DNA of 64,000 bases from NCBI GenBank assembly GCA_030692515.1, contig JAUXZS010000028.1:1-64000 (forward strand), read 5' to 3'. A program made the position numbers and the translations under genes. This document shows, in pieces, positions 54,898 through 62,577 of the stretch; the first letter of the stretch is position 1, and the number at the start of each line of letters is the position of its first letter. A model generated the notes under the pieces. The model ran no database searches. It saw nothing but the letters and a program-made list of their open reading frames with translations, and was not told the origin of the DNA. The stretch comes from Bacteroidota bacterium (GTDB lineage Bacteria; Bacteroidota; Bacteroidia; B-17B0; Aurantibacillaceae).

Positions 54898-55344
54898 GTG
54901 GTAAAGAAATTGAATGTAAGAGTGTATGGAATATTAAGTCAAAACAATTCGGTTTTGGTTTCAGATGAGTACATTAAAGGCAATAAAATTACCAAATTTC
55001 CGGGTGGTGGCTTAGAGTTTGGCGAAGGCACTAAGGATTGTTTAGTTAGGGAATTTAAAGAAGAACTCGATTTGGAGATAGAAGTTTTAGACCATTTATA
55101 TACAACCGATTTTTTTGTTTCTTCATCCTTTCACACTAATAGTCAAGTAATTAGCATATATTACTTTGTTAAAGCCAAAAGTAAACTCAATTTTAAAATA
55201 AGTCTTACAGAGCATAATTACGATAAAAAAGAAGGTGCACAATCTTTGAGGTGGATAGATTTTAACCAACTAAAAGATTCAGATCTTACTTTGATTATTG
55301 ATAAAAGAGTGGGAGAGCTTTTAATCAAAAAATTCTGCAAGTAA
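54898..55344 (+). CDS. Nudix hydrolase
   Basis: 148 residues from GTG (54898). The Nudix box is G37-x5-E43-x7-R51-E52-x2-E55-E56 in GGGLEFGEGTKDCLVREFKEEL. The family hydrolyses nucleoside diphosphates linked to another moiety; no substrate can be given. No ATG lies upstream in frame that would suit, so the GTG is the best start but uncertain. It converges with pbpC two bases away. Confidence 0.88.
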   Translation: MVKKLNVRVYGILSQNNSVLVSDEYIKGNKITKFPGGGLEFGEGTKDCLVREFKEELDLEIEVLDHLYTTDFFVSSSFHTNSQVISIYYFVKAKSKLNFKISLTEHNYDKKEGAQSLRWIDFNQLKDSDLTLIIDKRVGELLIKKFCK

Positions 55345-55345
55345 T

Positions 55346-57706
55346 TTATTTATCAATTACTTCAAATTTACACTTTACACTTTCTCCAAAATCATCAGTT
55401 ATTTCTAATAAGTGATTTCCTTTATCAGGTAAAATTGATAATTGATGAAATTTTTGTGTGCTGCCAATATAATTCCCATCTAAATGCCAAAATAATGTTA
55501 CACCGTTTATTTTATGGGTAGCTTTAAAAATACACTTACTTCTTGCCCCACTTTGGTCAATTGGCACGTAAATTTTAAAGCCTTCTCTTGGATAAATTAT
55601 ATCTAATTGATGAAGACTTTTATCATTGTAGCATTCGGGTAAGTAATTTGGCAATGGTTTGTAAAACAAACTATGTTGTTTAAAAAAATATTCTTGGGTA
55701 GGCGAAACAACAAACCATGGCACATGTTTCATTTTATCAATAGAATAACAATTACTGTTTACCCGATAGGTTTCGGTTTCATCTAAATGTATCAATTTAT
55801 GATAAGGACATTGTTTTGTTTTATTACAGCCCTTTTGAAAATATTTAATTTCAACATCATTACAAATTTCAGACGCTTTAAATCCACTTTGTTTGCATAC
55901 AGTAATTTTTTCCACGTCGCTTGTTGGTTTATTAAACCAAATTTTATTTGGTAATATATTAAAAACGGAAAACAATAATGGTGCGGCGGCCGCCGTTCCT
56001 GTTAATTCTGGTCTACCTTCTCCATCCGCATTTCCAACCCAAACGGCAACGGTGTATTTGGAATTTAATCCAACAGCCCAAGCATCTCTAAAGCCAAAAC
56101 TTGTTCCGGTTTTCCAGGCTATTTTATTTTTTGATAAAAATTGCATCCAGCCAATATAGTCCTGAGGTCTTAACAATTCTGTCATAGCACTAAAAGTATA
56201 CCATAAGCTTGAAGCGTTTAATAAATCTGTATTTTGAGTTGCAGCGTTATTATCTCTATTTTTTACATTTAAATAATGTAACGACCGATAATTATTTGAA
56301 CTGTATTTGTTTCTTGTATTAGAATAATTTTTTAAAGCTCTTCCCATGGATGAATAGGCCGATGCTATATCCCACAGTGTAGCTTCTCCGCCACCTAATA
56401 TAAGTGATAAACCATAATGAGATGTAGGTTTATTAAATGTTTTAAATCCTAATTGTTTTAACCGATAATGAAATTTTACCGCGCTATAATCTTGTAACAT
56501 TTTAATTGCAGGAACATTTAACGAACGTGCAATAGCTTTATTAGCCGGCACTAATCCATCATAGGTTAAGTTAAAGTTTTTTGGTCCGTAAGAACCAATT
56601 TGCGTAGGCACATCTTCCAAAAAACTTGCAGGTAATATTTTATTTTCGTTTAACATAAAAGCATATAAAAAAGGTTTTAAAATACTTCCTGTACTACGCG
56701 GTGATTTAATAATATCAACGTAATTCTCGTGTTCGTTTTTAGAAGAACTACTATTACCAACATATGCTAAGACCTTTCCTGTTTGAGTTTCTGCTACAAT
56801 TAAACAGGCATTGTGTATTTGGTTAGCAGATAAATTTTGTACTTGTTTGTTTAATAAATCATTTGCTTGAACTTGTAAACTTTTAATAATAGTTGAATGA
56901 TATATTTTTGAACCTCCTTGCTCGGCTATACAATTCATAAGCAAATGCGAGGCCAGTTGCGGAATAGGGTAGGGTTTATTTGGCAGGGGTTCTTGAACAG
57001 ATAATTGATAAGTTGATTTATCGATAATATTTTTATCTGATAATTTTTTTAATAACCGATTGCGTTTTTTAATCAAAGCATCGTGATTTTTACCAGGATA
57101 AATTAAAGACGGAGAATTTGGAAGTACTGCTAACAGGGCGCTCTCAGCCCAACTTAATTTCTCCGGACTTCTACCATAATACCGCCACGAGGCAGCTGAT
57201 AATCCAACAACATTACTTCCAAAAGGTGCATTACTACAATAGAGATTTAAAATGGATGATTTTTTGTAAGACAATTCTATACGTACAGCCAATAAAATTT
57301 CAACTATTTTTTGATAATAATTTCTATTTTGATGATTACGCATCATTCTTGCAATTTGCATGGTAATTGTGCTTCCGCCACTTTTTATTTTTCCTGATCC
57401 AAAATTTCGTTTTATGGATTTTAAAATAGAAATTGGATTAATTCCTGGATGACTATAAAAGTATTCATCTTCAAAAACGGTAATGCATTTTGCAAATTTT
57501 ACCGGTATGCTATCGCCTTGAGGAAATCGCCATTGTCCATCAGCGGCTATTTGAGCAGCTAATAATTCATTATTTGCATCTAATAAAACGGTGCTATTTG
57601 ATGTAGTGAAAAGTTTATTTGGTAGCCATAACCAATACGTTAAACTCAAAATAAAAATGAGAATAAATTTTATTTTGTTTTTTTTTATGTAGCTAAGAAA
57701 TTTCAA
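55346..57706 (-). CDS. pbpC: Penicillin-binding protein 1C (glycosyltransferase/transpeptidase)
   Basis: 786 residues. An N-terminal membrane helix (about 13-30), the GT51 domain (VFEDEYFYSHPGINPISIL, GGSTITMQIARMM), the transpeptidase with STGSILKPF (S-x-x-K), S-L-N in ARSLNVPAIKM and KTG in WKTGTSFGF, and the C-terminal BiPBP_C domain (~690-786). It polymerises and crosslinks peptidoglycan in the periplasm. In many Bacteria pbpC lies next to an alpha-2-macroglobulin gene; here that gene (from 62578) is 4.9 kb away. The catalytic residues appear intact. Confidence 0.93.
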   Translation of the reverse strand: MKFLSYIKKNKIKFILIFILSLTYWLWLPNKLFTTSNSTVLLDANNELLAAQIAADGQWRFPQGDSIPVKFAKCITVFEDEYFYSHPGINPISILKSIKRNFGSGKIKSGGSTITMQIARMMRNHQNRNYYQKIVEILLAVRIELSYKKSSILNLYCSNAPFGSNVVGLSAASWRYYGRSPEKLSWAESALLAVLPNSPSLIYPGKNHDALIKKRNRLLKKLSDKNIIDKSTYQLSVQEPLPNKPYPIPQLASHLLMNCIAEQGGSKIYHSTIIKSLQVQANDLLNKQVQNLSANQIHNACLIVAETQTGKVLAYVGNSSSSKNEHENYVDIIKSPRSTGSILKPFLYAFMLNENKILPASFLEDVPTQIGSYGPKNFNLTYDGLVPANKAIARSLNVPAIKMLQDYSAVKFHYRLKQLGFKTFNKPTSHYGLSLILGGGEATLWDIASAYSSMGRALKNYSNTRNKYSSNNYRSLHYLNVKNRDNNAATQNTDLLNASSLWYTFSAMTELLRPQDYIGWMQFLSKNKIAWKTGTSFGFRDAWAVGLNSKYTVAVWVGNADGEGRPELTGTAAAAPLLFSVFNILPNKIWFNKPTSDVEKITVCKQSGFKASEICNDVEIKYFQKGCNKTKQCPYHKLIHLDETETYRVNSNCYSIDKMKHVPWFVVSPTQEYFFKQHSLFYKPLPNYLPECYNDKSLHQLDIIYPREGFKIYVPIDQSGARSKCIFKATHKINGVTLFWHLDGNYIGSTQKFHQLSILPDKGNHLLEITDDFGESVKCKFEVIDK

Positions 57707-57803
57707 TAGTATAATATTGAGTAAATTAATTTGTCAATCAAAGTTATGTACTTCTTATATTAATTAATGATTTTTTTATATCTTTAAAAAACAAAAATAT
57801 ATT

Positions 57804-59141
57804 ATGAGAAAAAATTTACAAAAAATTACTAAACAATTAATTTTGTTTGTTTTACTGTTATCTACAGTTGAGATAACAAACGCACAGTGTGTTTCATCGT
57901 TTTATGATGATTTTGAAACCGGACTTTTTAATCCGCCGTGGCTTATTGGAACGGGGTATACAGTCTCAGTAAATAATACCGCACCGGCAGAAGGAATTTA
58001 TTCGATGGATATGACAGGAAGTGGTAGTTTTTATGCGGGACCAAATGTGCAGTTTACTTCGGCTCAGCCAACAGCAATAGAGTGGTGGGCAAAAACGAAC
58101 AATGTTTCGGTAGCTAATGGTTATTTTGTAGTAGGTGATGCTAATATTGCTACGAATAATGGAATTGTTTTTTGTTACTTTAATTCTACCAGTGGCTTAC
58201 GCTTTTTTAATACTGCAGGTTACAATTATCCTATTACCGTTAATACATGGTATCATATAGAGTTAAAAAACATAAACTGGACAGCCAAAAATTTTGACAT
58301 TTACATTAATAATGTTTTATGGCAAACTGCTTTTGCATTTAGAACACCGGCTTCAACTGATATGACGCAACTCCAAGTGTTTAATCTTAGTGCAGCAACT
58401 GCTTCTTATGACAAAATTGTTATTGGAGCTGCTCCGCCAACAGTTTCTGTTACAAATAGTTCTTCAACGCTTTGTGCAGGTTCAAGTGTTACTTTAACAG
58501 CAACTGGCAATGCAACTACTTATGCCTGGAGCAGCAGTGTAACTAATGGGGTAGGTTTTACACCAACCGCTACAGCAATTTATACAGTAGTTGGAACTGG
58601 GTCTAATAGCTGTCAAACTTCTGCTACAACGGCCGTAAATGTTAATCAAAGTCCAACGGTAACCGCAGTTTCAAATACCAGTATTTTATGTACTGGTCAA
58701 ACAGCAACGTTAACTGCAAATGGAGCTATAACTTATACATGGAACACAGCATCAACCAATACAACAATTGCGGTTACGCCTTCAATTACGTCTAATTACA
58801 CCGTTACAGGTACAGATATAAATGGTTGTTTAAATGCTTTTGTAATAACACAATCAGTTTCTGCATGTACGGGCTTGGATAAATTAAGTAAATCAGACGT
58901 TTCTTTAAATATCTACCCTAACCCAGCAGTAGATTTTGTTATTATTGAAGCACCAGAATTGCAATACGAATCAAATTGTGAATTGAAAATTACTGATGTG
59001 CTTGGTAGAGAAGTTTTAGCATTGCCTTTAACTGACGGAAAAACTGAAATTAACATTCAGAATTTTAATAAAGGTTTATATACCATTCAACTGTTTAATA
59101 GAAATTCTTTGTTAAGTACAAATAAGTTAATTGTGAATTAA
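57804..59141 (+). CDS. Secreted LamG-like / Ig-repeat protein with T9SS type A sorting domain
   Basis: 445 residues. Signal peptide 1-27 (EITNA-Q). An N-terminal concanavalin/LamG-like jelly roll (~30-210; SFYDDFETGLFNPPWLIGT, NTWYHIELKNINW) is followed by two Ig-like repeats (~210-350; LCAGSSVTLTATGNATTYAW and LCTGQTATLTANGAITYTW) and the T9SS type A tail (LNIYPNPAVDFVIIEAPEL near 370, NKGLYTIQLFNRNS). Such a protein may bind carbohydrate on the surface; ligand is not known. It stands inside the gap between pbpC and the alpha-2-macroglobulin gene. Confidence 0.92.
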   Translation: MRKNLQKITKQLILFVLLLSTVEITNAQCVSSFYDDFETGLFNPPWLIGTGYTVSVNNTAPAEGIYSMDMTGSGSFYAGPNVQFTSAQPTAIEWWAKTNNVSVANGYFVVGDANIATNNGIVFCYFNSTSGLRFFNTAGYNYPITVNTWYHIELKNINWTAKNFDIYINNVLWQTAFAFRTPASTDMTQLQVFNLSAATASYDKIVIGAAPPTVSVTNSSSTLCAGSSVTLTATGNATTYAWSSSVTNGVGFTPTATAIYTVVGTGSNSCQTSATTAVNVNQSPTVTAVSNTSILCTGQTATLTANGAITYTWNTASTNTTIAVTPSITSNYTVTGTDINGCLNAFVITQSVSACTGLDKLSKSDVSLNIYPNPAVDFVIIEAPELQYESNCELKITDVLGREVLALPLTDGKTEINIQNFNKGLYTIQLFNRNSLLSTNKLIVN

Positions 59142-59157
59142 TAATTTATTTTCTGAA

Positions 59158-59192
59158 AAGCCCTTAGTTTATATAGCTAAGGGCTTTTTTTT
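59158..59192 (+). terminator. Rho-independent terminator after the T9SS cargo gene
   Basis: AAGCCCTTAG (59158-59167) pairs exactly with CTAAGGGCTT (59177-59186), followed by a T run of about six bases. Confidence 0.92.
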
Positions 59193-59304
59193 GCTTTCGT
59201 CGATAATATATAAGGTTCATCTATTACTTTTAAAATACAATAAGCCATATGCAACTTTTTACTTTTTAATCCGTAACCATGTTAGAACTAAACCCACCTT
59301 TATC

Positions 59305-59796
59305 ATGGCAACAAAACAACAACACTACAAACTCACCGTAAAGTGGACCGGCAACACTGGTAGCGGTACGACTAGCCAAGGCTCTTATGAAAGAAGTCAC
59401 GAAGTAATTGTTAAAGGGAAACAAAAATTGCGATGTTCTTCAGATTCTAATTATAAGGGCGATAAAACTAAGAATAATCCTGAAGATCTTTTGCTTGCAT
59501 CCCTTTCTGCATGCCACATGCTTTGGTTTTTACATTTTTGTGCGCTTGAGGGTGTTGTGGTTATTGATTATTTAGATAATGCCGAAGGAAAAATGATTCA
59601 AACATCTAATGGTGCAGGTTATTTTACAGAGGTTATATTAAATCCCAGTGTAATGGTACAACATGCTTCAATGATTAATAAAGCAAATGAGTTACATAAA
59701 AAAGCAAGTGAATTTTGTTTTATTGCTAATTCTGTTAGATTTCCTGTTTATCATAGAGCCACAACTGTTGAATTAAAATCAGCGGCGGCAGCGTAA
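59305..59796 (+). CDS. OsmC family peroxiredoxin-like protein
   Basis: 163 residues from ATG 59305 (MATKQQHYKLTVKW); the longer frame to 59191 begins at the terminator and lacks family sequence. OsmC motifs: NPEDLLLASLSACHMLWFL with a Cys in SAC (peroxidatic type) and EFCFIANSVRFPV with the second Cys. These proteins detoxify organic hydroperoxides using thiols, perhaps bacillithiol (BshA is also encoded here). It starts 119 bases after the terminator, so it is independently transcribed. Confidence 0.92.
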   Translation: MATKQQHYKLTVKWTGNTGSGTTSQGSYERSHEVIVKGKQKLRCSSDSNYKGDKTKNNPEDLLLASLSACHMLWFLHFCALEGVVVIDYLDNAEGKMIQTSNGAGYFTEVILNPSVMVQHASMINKANELHKKASEFCFIANSVRFPVYHRATTVELKSAAAA

Positions 59797-59797
59797 G

Positions 59798-60430
59798 TTA
59801 TTTTATTTTTAATAAAGTTAATCCACCACCATTATCCACACAATAATCGGCGGACCACTTTTTACGGCGAGAATTATAAGACCTGTATTTTTGTCTGCTG
59901 TAAGTCCATTGCATTTTCAGTTTTTTTCCATTAGGCTTTTTTATTACTAGCGTGTAATAGAAGTGCTTCATAAATAATGGATGCCCACCAAGTGCGGAGA
60001 GACCATGTAGATAAGGAAAAAACGCTAATTGAGAAGTAAAAGATATTTTATCTTCCTTATAAAATAAGGCCTTACAACTATAGTTGCAGTAGTTTTCAGT
60101 GCTATCGGTAAAAGCGAGAACAAATTCATTTCCATTTTTATCGGATAAAATAATGGCGTTGTTTTTTCGCGCCATTTTTATTATTACTGGTTCATTTAAG
60201 GGGCTGTAACTATCAAATTTTTTAGTAATTGGAATTGAAGTGTCTGTAGCAGTAACATGAATCTCTATTGCGCCCTGATTATTTTTTTCAGGGTAATTAT
60301 TTCCGCCTAAAAGACTCACATTTATTTTTTCGATAGGTAAAATGTTTTTGTATGTTTTGCATGAAAATAATACAATAACAAAAATAATAATCGGGAATTT
60401 CTTTTTTAGGTATGAAGATCGGGATTTCAA
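59798..60430 (-). CDS. Lipoprotein of unknown function
   Basis: 210 residues with a lipoprotein signal peptide (KKFPIIIFVIVLFSC; Cys at residue 24 in LFSC). The rest is basic and beta-rich, with a conserved-looking SPLNEPVIIKM strand, a Ser/Lys-rich part and an unusual RSYNSRRKKWSADYCVDNGGG end (~185-205). No recognisable family or catalytic motif. It follows the GNAT gene on the - strand with a short gap and may be co-transcribed. Confidence 0.7.
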   Translation of the reverse strand: MKSRSSYLKKKFPIIIFVIVLFSCKTYKNILPIEKINVSLLGGNNYPEKNNQGAIEIHVTATDTSIPITKKFDSYSPLNEPVIIKMARKNNAIILSDKNGNEFVLAFTDSTENYCNYSCKALFYKEDKISFTSQLAFFPYLHGLSALGGHPLFMKHFYYTLVIKKPNGKKLKMQWTYSRQKYRSYNSRRKKWSADYCVDNGGGLTLLKIK

Positions 60431-60438
60431 ATAAATAA

Positions 60439-60960
60439 TTATTTTTTGGTTATTTTAAACCAATCGCTTTCATCACCCATAAAGTCAAATTTTTCAATAA
60501 AATTAAAGCCTAATTTTTTTAAAACTTTATTGGAGTTTAAATTTCTACTATCGGTCATAGCATAAATTTCATTTAATTTCATGGTTTCAAACCCATAGTT
60601 TAACCAAGCTTTTGATGCTTCAGTTGCGTAACCTTGATTCCAATATTTTGGTATTAATCTATAACCTAAATCATAAAAATCGGTATGATTATTTACGGTT
60701 TCTTTAAATAATTTTAAGCCGCACCAACCAATAAATTTATTTGAACTTTTCTCGATAATTGCGAAGCGTCCGATACCATTGTTAGTGTATTGTTGTCTAA
60801 TAAACTGAATAACCTCTCGCACTTGCTCAATATCTTTAACAGGAGTATTTCCCAGAAATCTGTGAACTTCTGGGTTTTTGTCCAATTCAAACATTCCGTC
60901 TTTATCAGCCGGAAGAATTTCTCTTAATAGTAATCGTTCTGTTTCTAAAATTGATATCAT
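60439..60960 (-). CDS. GNAT family N-acetyltransferase (RimJ/RimL type)
   Basis: 173 residues: ETERLLLREILPADKDGMFEL at the start and the acetyl-CoA site with WNQGYATEASKAWLNYGF and NSNKVLKKLGFNFIEKF near the end, the RimJ/RimL (Acetyltransf_3) pattern. It probably acetylates a protein N-terminus, amine or small molecule; substrate unknown. Downstream is a lipoprotein gene 8 bases away. Confidence 0.92.
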   Translation of the reverse strand: MISILETERLLLREILPADKDGMFELDKNPEVHRFLGNTPVKDIEQVREVIQFIRQQYTNNGIGRFAIIEKSSNKFIGWCGLKLFKETVNNHTDFYDLGYRLIPKYWNQGYATEASKAWLNYGFETMKLNEIYAMTDSRNLNSNKVLKKLGFNFIEKFDFMGDESDWFKITKK

Positions 60961-61058
60961 ATTTTTAATAAAAAGTAAATTTACTTAATTTTTATTTGTT
61001 TAATATGAATTAGAAATGAAAGCTATACCAAGCTAATCATAAAAAAATATTGATTTAA

Positions 61059-61247
61059 TTATGATTTTGGATATGGGTCAACTTCGGCATCGCCTTTTCC
61101 GGTTAAAACTTTCCAATCGCCATTATGACATTTTCCGCAAGGAGGTAATGAAGAAATGGATTGAACTTTAATTACGTTACCGCATTTTGTACATTCAAAT
61201 GTACCTGCCGAAACATCGCTACCCGAGGGAACATGGTCTTTTTTCAT
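61059..61247 (-). CDS. Small zinc-ribbon protein
   Basis: 62 residues with two C-x2-C pairs (ECTKCGN near 19 and PPCGKCHN near 37), spacing that fits a zinc ribbon or rubredoxin-like knuckle. The ends (HVPSGSDVSAGTF, GDAEVDPYPKS) are hydrophilic. This resembles the short zinc-ribbon proteins common in Bacteria; no function is known. It begins 98 bases upstream of the GNAT gene. Confidence 0.8.
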   Translation of the reverse strand: MKKDHVPSGSDVSAGTFECTKCGNVIKVQSISSLPPCGKCHNGDWKVLTGKGDAEVDPYPKS

Positions 61248-61438
61248 AGTTTTTAAATTTAGAGGTTAAATGATAGCACTATAAATTTAGATTAACTACA
61301 CACACATATATTGTTTGTTTAATAACTTTAAATCAATATAGAACTATCAACTTCAAGCTACAATATATTTAAGTATTAAACAATGACGGATGTCAATAAA
61401 CAAAAAAGTTTACGAACTATTATAATTTCGTTACAGAA

Positions 61439-61807
61439 TTAAATGTCCTTTGGATTAAAATAGACCGTTATATTAATGTTTTCCTTTTTACCGCACTTTA
61501 ATTTTTCGATGGTTGCTTCGTACCAATAAGGCACTTCAAATTTTAATTTATAGGAGCCTTCCGGTAAATGGTCGGTATAAATTCCTTTTTCATTTATCTC
61601 GGGAAAGATAGTGTCTCTATCAACTATCATTTTAACGCCTCTTTTAACAGGTTGTTTTGTAGGCCCAACAAATTTTATGGTCAAATTTTCGTGGTTACCA
61701 ATTCCTGTACTTACTTCTTTTGTAATTTGAACCGTGCTTTTTTTTACTTGAGCATGAATACTTAGTGAGGATATTATTAGCGCAGTTAGAAGGTAAAGGT
61801 GTTTCAT
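61439..61807 (-). CDS. Small secreted protein, unrecognised
   Basis: 122 residues with a signal peptide (1-19, SSLSIHA-Q). The mature part is a single beta-sandwich-like unit with E-G-S-Y-K-L-K-F-E near residue 85, resembling the carboxypeptidase-regulatory-like (CarboxypepD_reg) fold, but no firm family is assigned. One cysteine (KLKCGKK). It stands between the zinc-ribbon gene and the GIY-YIG region. Confidence 0.7.
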   Translation of the reverse strand: MKHLYLLTALIISSLSIHAQVKKSTVQITKEVSTGIGNHENLTIKFVGPTKQPVKRGVKMIVDRDTIFPEINEKGIYTDHLPEGSYKLKFEVPYWYEATIEKLKCGKKENINITVYFNPKDI

Positions 61808-61955
61808 GGGTTTGAAATTTTCAGTAATTTATTCAATAATTATGAGATCACAATAATTATAGGCAAAAATAATTGTACGGAGTTAATTTAAGCAAAATTG
61901 GTAGAATTTGATTATTCTATGGCCGGATTACAAATCCGGGCAAACTCGTTACCTG

Positions 61956-62066
61956 GTCATTGCGAGGCACGAAGCAATCACACACACAGTTTGTTCATTG
62001 TTAAATTCGTTGTTTAAGATTGCTTCTTACCTTTTGCTTAAACGCAAAACTCTTCGCAATGAAGGT
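61956..62066. repeat. GTCATTGCGAGG palindrome, copy A
   Basis: GTCATTGCGAGGCACGAAG continues through CAATC and CACACACAGTTTGT, and matches copy B (62483) over about 68 bases with ~84% identity. Its right arm (GATTGCTTC at 62018 to TTCGCAATGAAGG at 62066) is an imperfect reverse complement, giving a hairpin. The ORF across this region codes for repeat sequence only. Confidence 0.8.
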
Positions 62067-62070
62067 ATAT

Positions 62071-62370
62071 TTATTCCGCACCAACTTCATTTGATAAATC
62101 ATACCAATTAGGGCTTATTGATAAAATTAGATTCTCTTTTTTTAATCTGCTACCACCCTTAATTTGTTTTTCCCTTGCAATAGCATCTTCTATATTTAAA
62201 AATACTTCGTAATAAACTAATTTAGTAAGCCCATATTTACTGGTAAAACTTTTTTTATATAGCACATTTTTATGGTCATATAACCTTTTAACAATATTAG
62301 ACGTAACTCCAGTATATAAAGTTGTATTGTTTTTATTAGTCAATATATAAATAGCACGACCTTTTGTCAT
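62071..62370 (-). CDS. GIY-YIG nuclease family protein (UPF0213/UvrC-like domain)
   Basis: 99 residues holding one GIY-YIG domain: AIYILTNKNNTTLYTGVTSN (the GIY and YIG positions read IYILT and YTGVT), VKRLYDHK, YYEVF and AIAREKQIKGGSR with the catalytic-type glutamate. These small stand-alone proteins are abundant in Bacteroidota genomes, often in many copies, and are not established as classical homing endonucleases. Here it is set between repeated palindromes (61956 and 62413-62550), which suggests it belongs to the repeat element. Neighbours have no related function. Confidence 0.9.
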   Translation of the reverse strand: MTKGRAIYILTNKNNTTLYTGVTSNIVKRLYDHKNVLYKKSFTSKYGLTKLVYYEVFLNIEDAIAREKQIKGGSRLKKENLILSISPNWYDLSNEVGAE

Positions 62371-62412
62371 CGAAAATTAAACTACTATTATTTTTGTTTT
62401 AAACCTAAGTTT

Positions 62413-62575
62413 GAGATTGCTTCGTCGTTCCTCCTCGCAATGACGGTTTATGGTTTCTTTGTTTTACCAATTTATCCAACCCGTCATTGCGAGGAACGAA
62501 GCAATCTCACACACAGTTTGTCTATTGCTCAATTCTATGTTAGAGATTACGTCGTTATTCCTAATTGCAATTACG
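62413..62575. repeat. GTCATTGCGAGG palindromes, copies C (inverted) and B
   Basis: 62413-62446 and 62481-62508 are inverted copies of GTCATTGCGAGGAACGAAG continuing into CAATCTC, separated by 34 bases; the left arm has two 3-base duplications. Copy B, starting 62483, matches copy A (61956) over ~68 bases with ~84% identity. A decayed right arm (62543-62575) follows. The 207-base gap before the alpha-2-macroglobulin stop holds nothing else. Confidence 0.85.
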
Positions 62576-62577
62576 AA

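Noticed and set aside
59191-59304. N-terminal extension of the OsmC frame
   Set aside because: It begins beside the terminator, lacks family similarity, and the ATG at 59305 fits OsmC length.
61908-62111. Small plus-strand ORF near the GIY-YIG gene
   Set aside because: It is built entirely of palindromic repeat sequence and has no coding signature.
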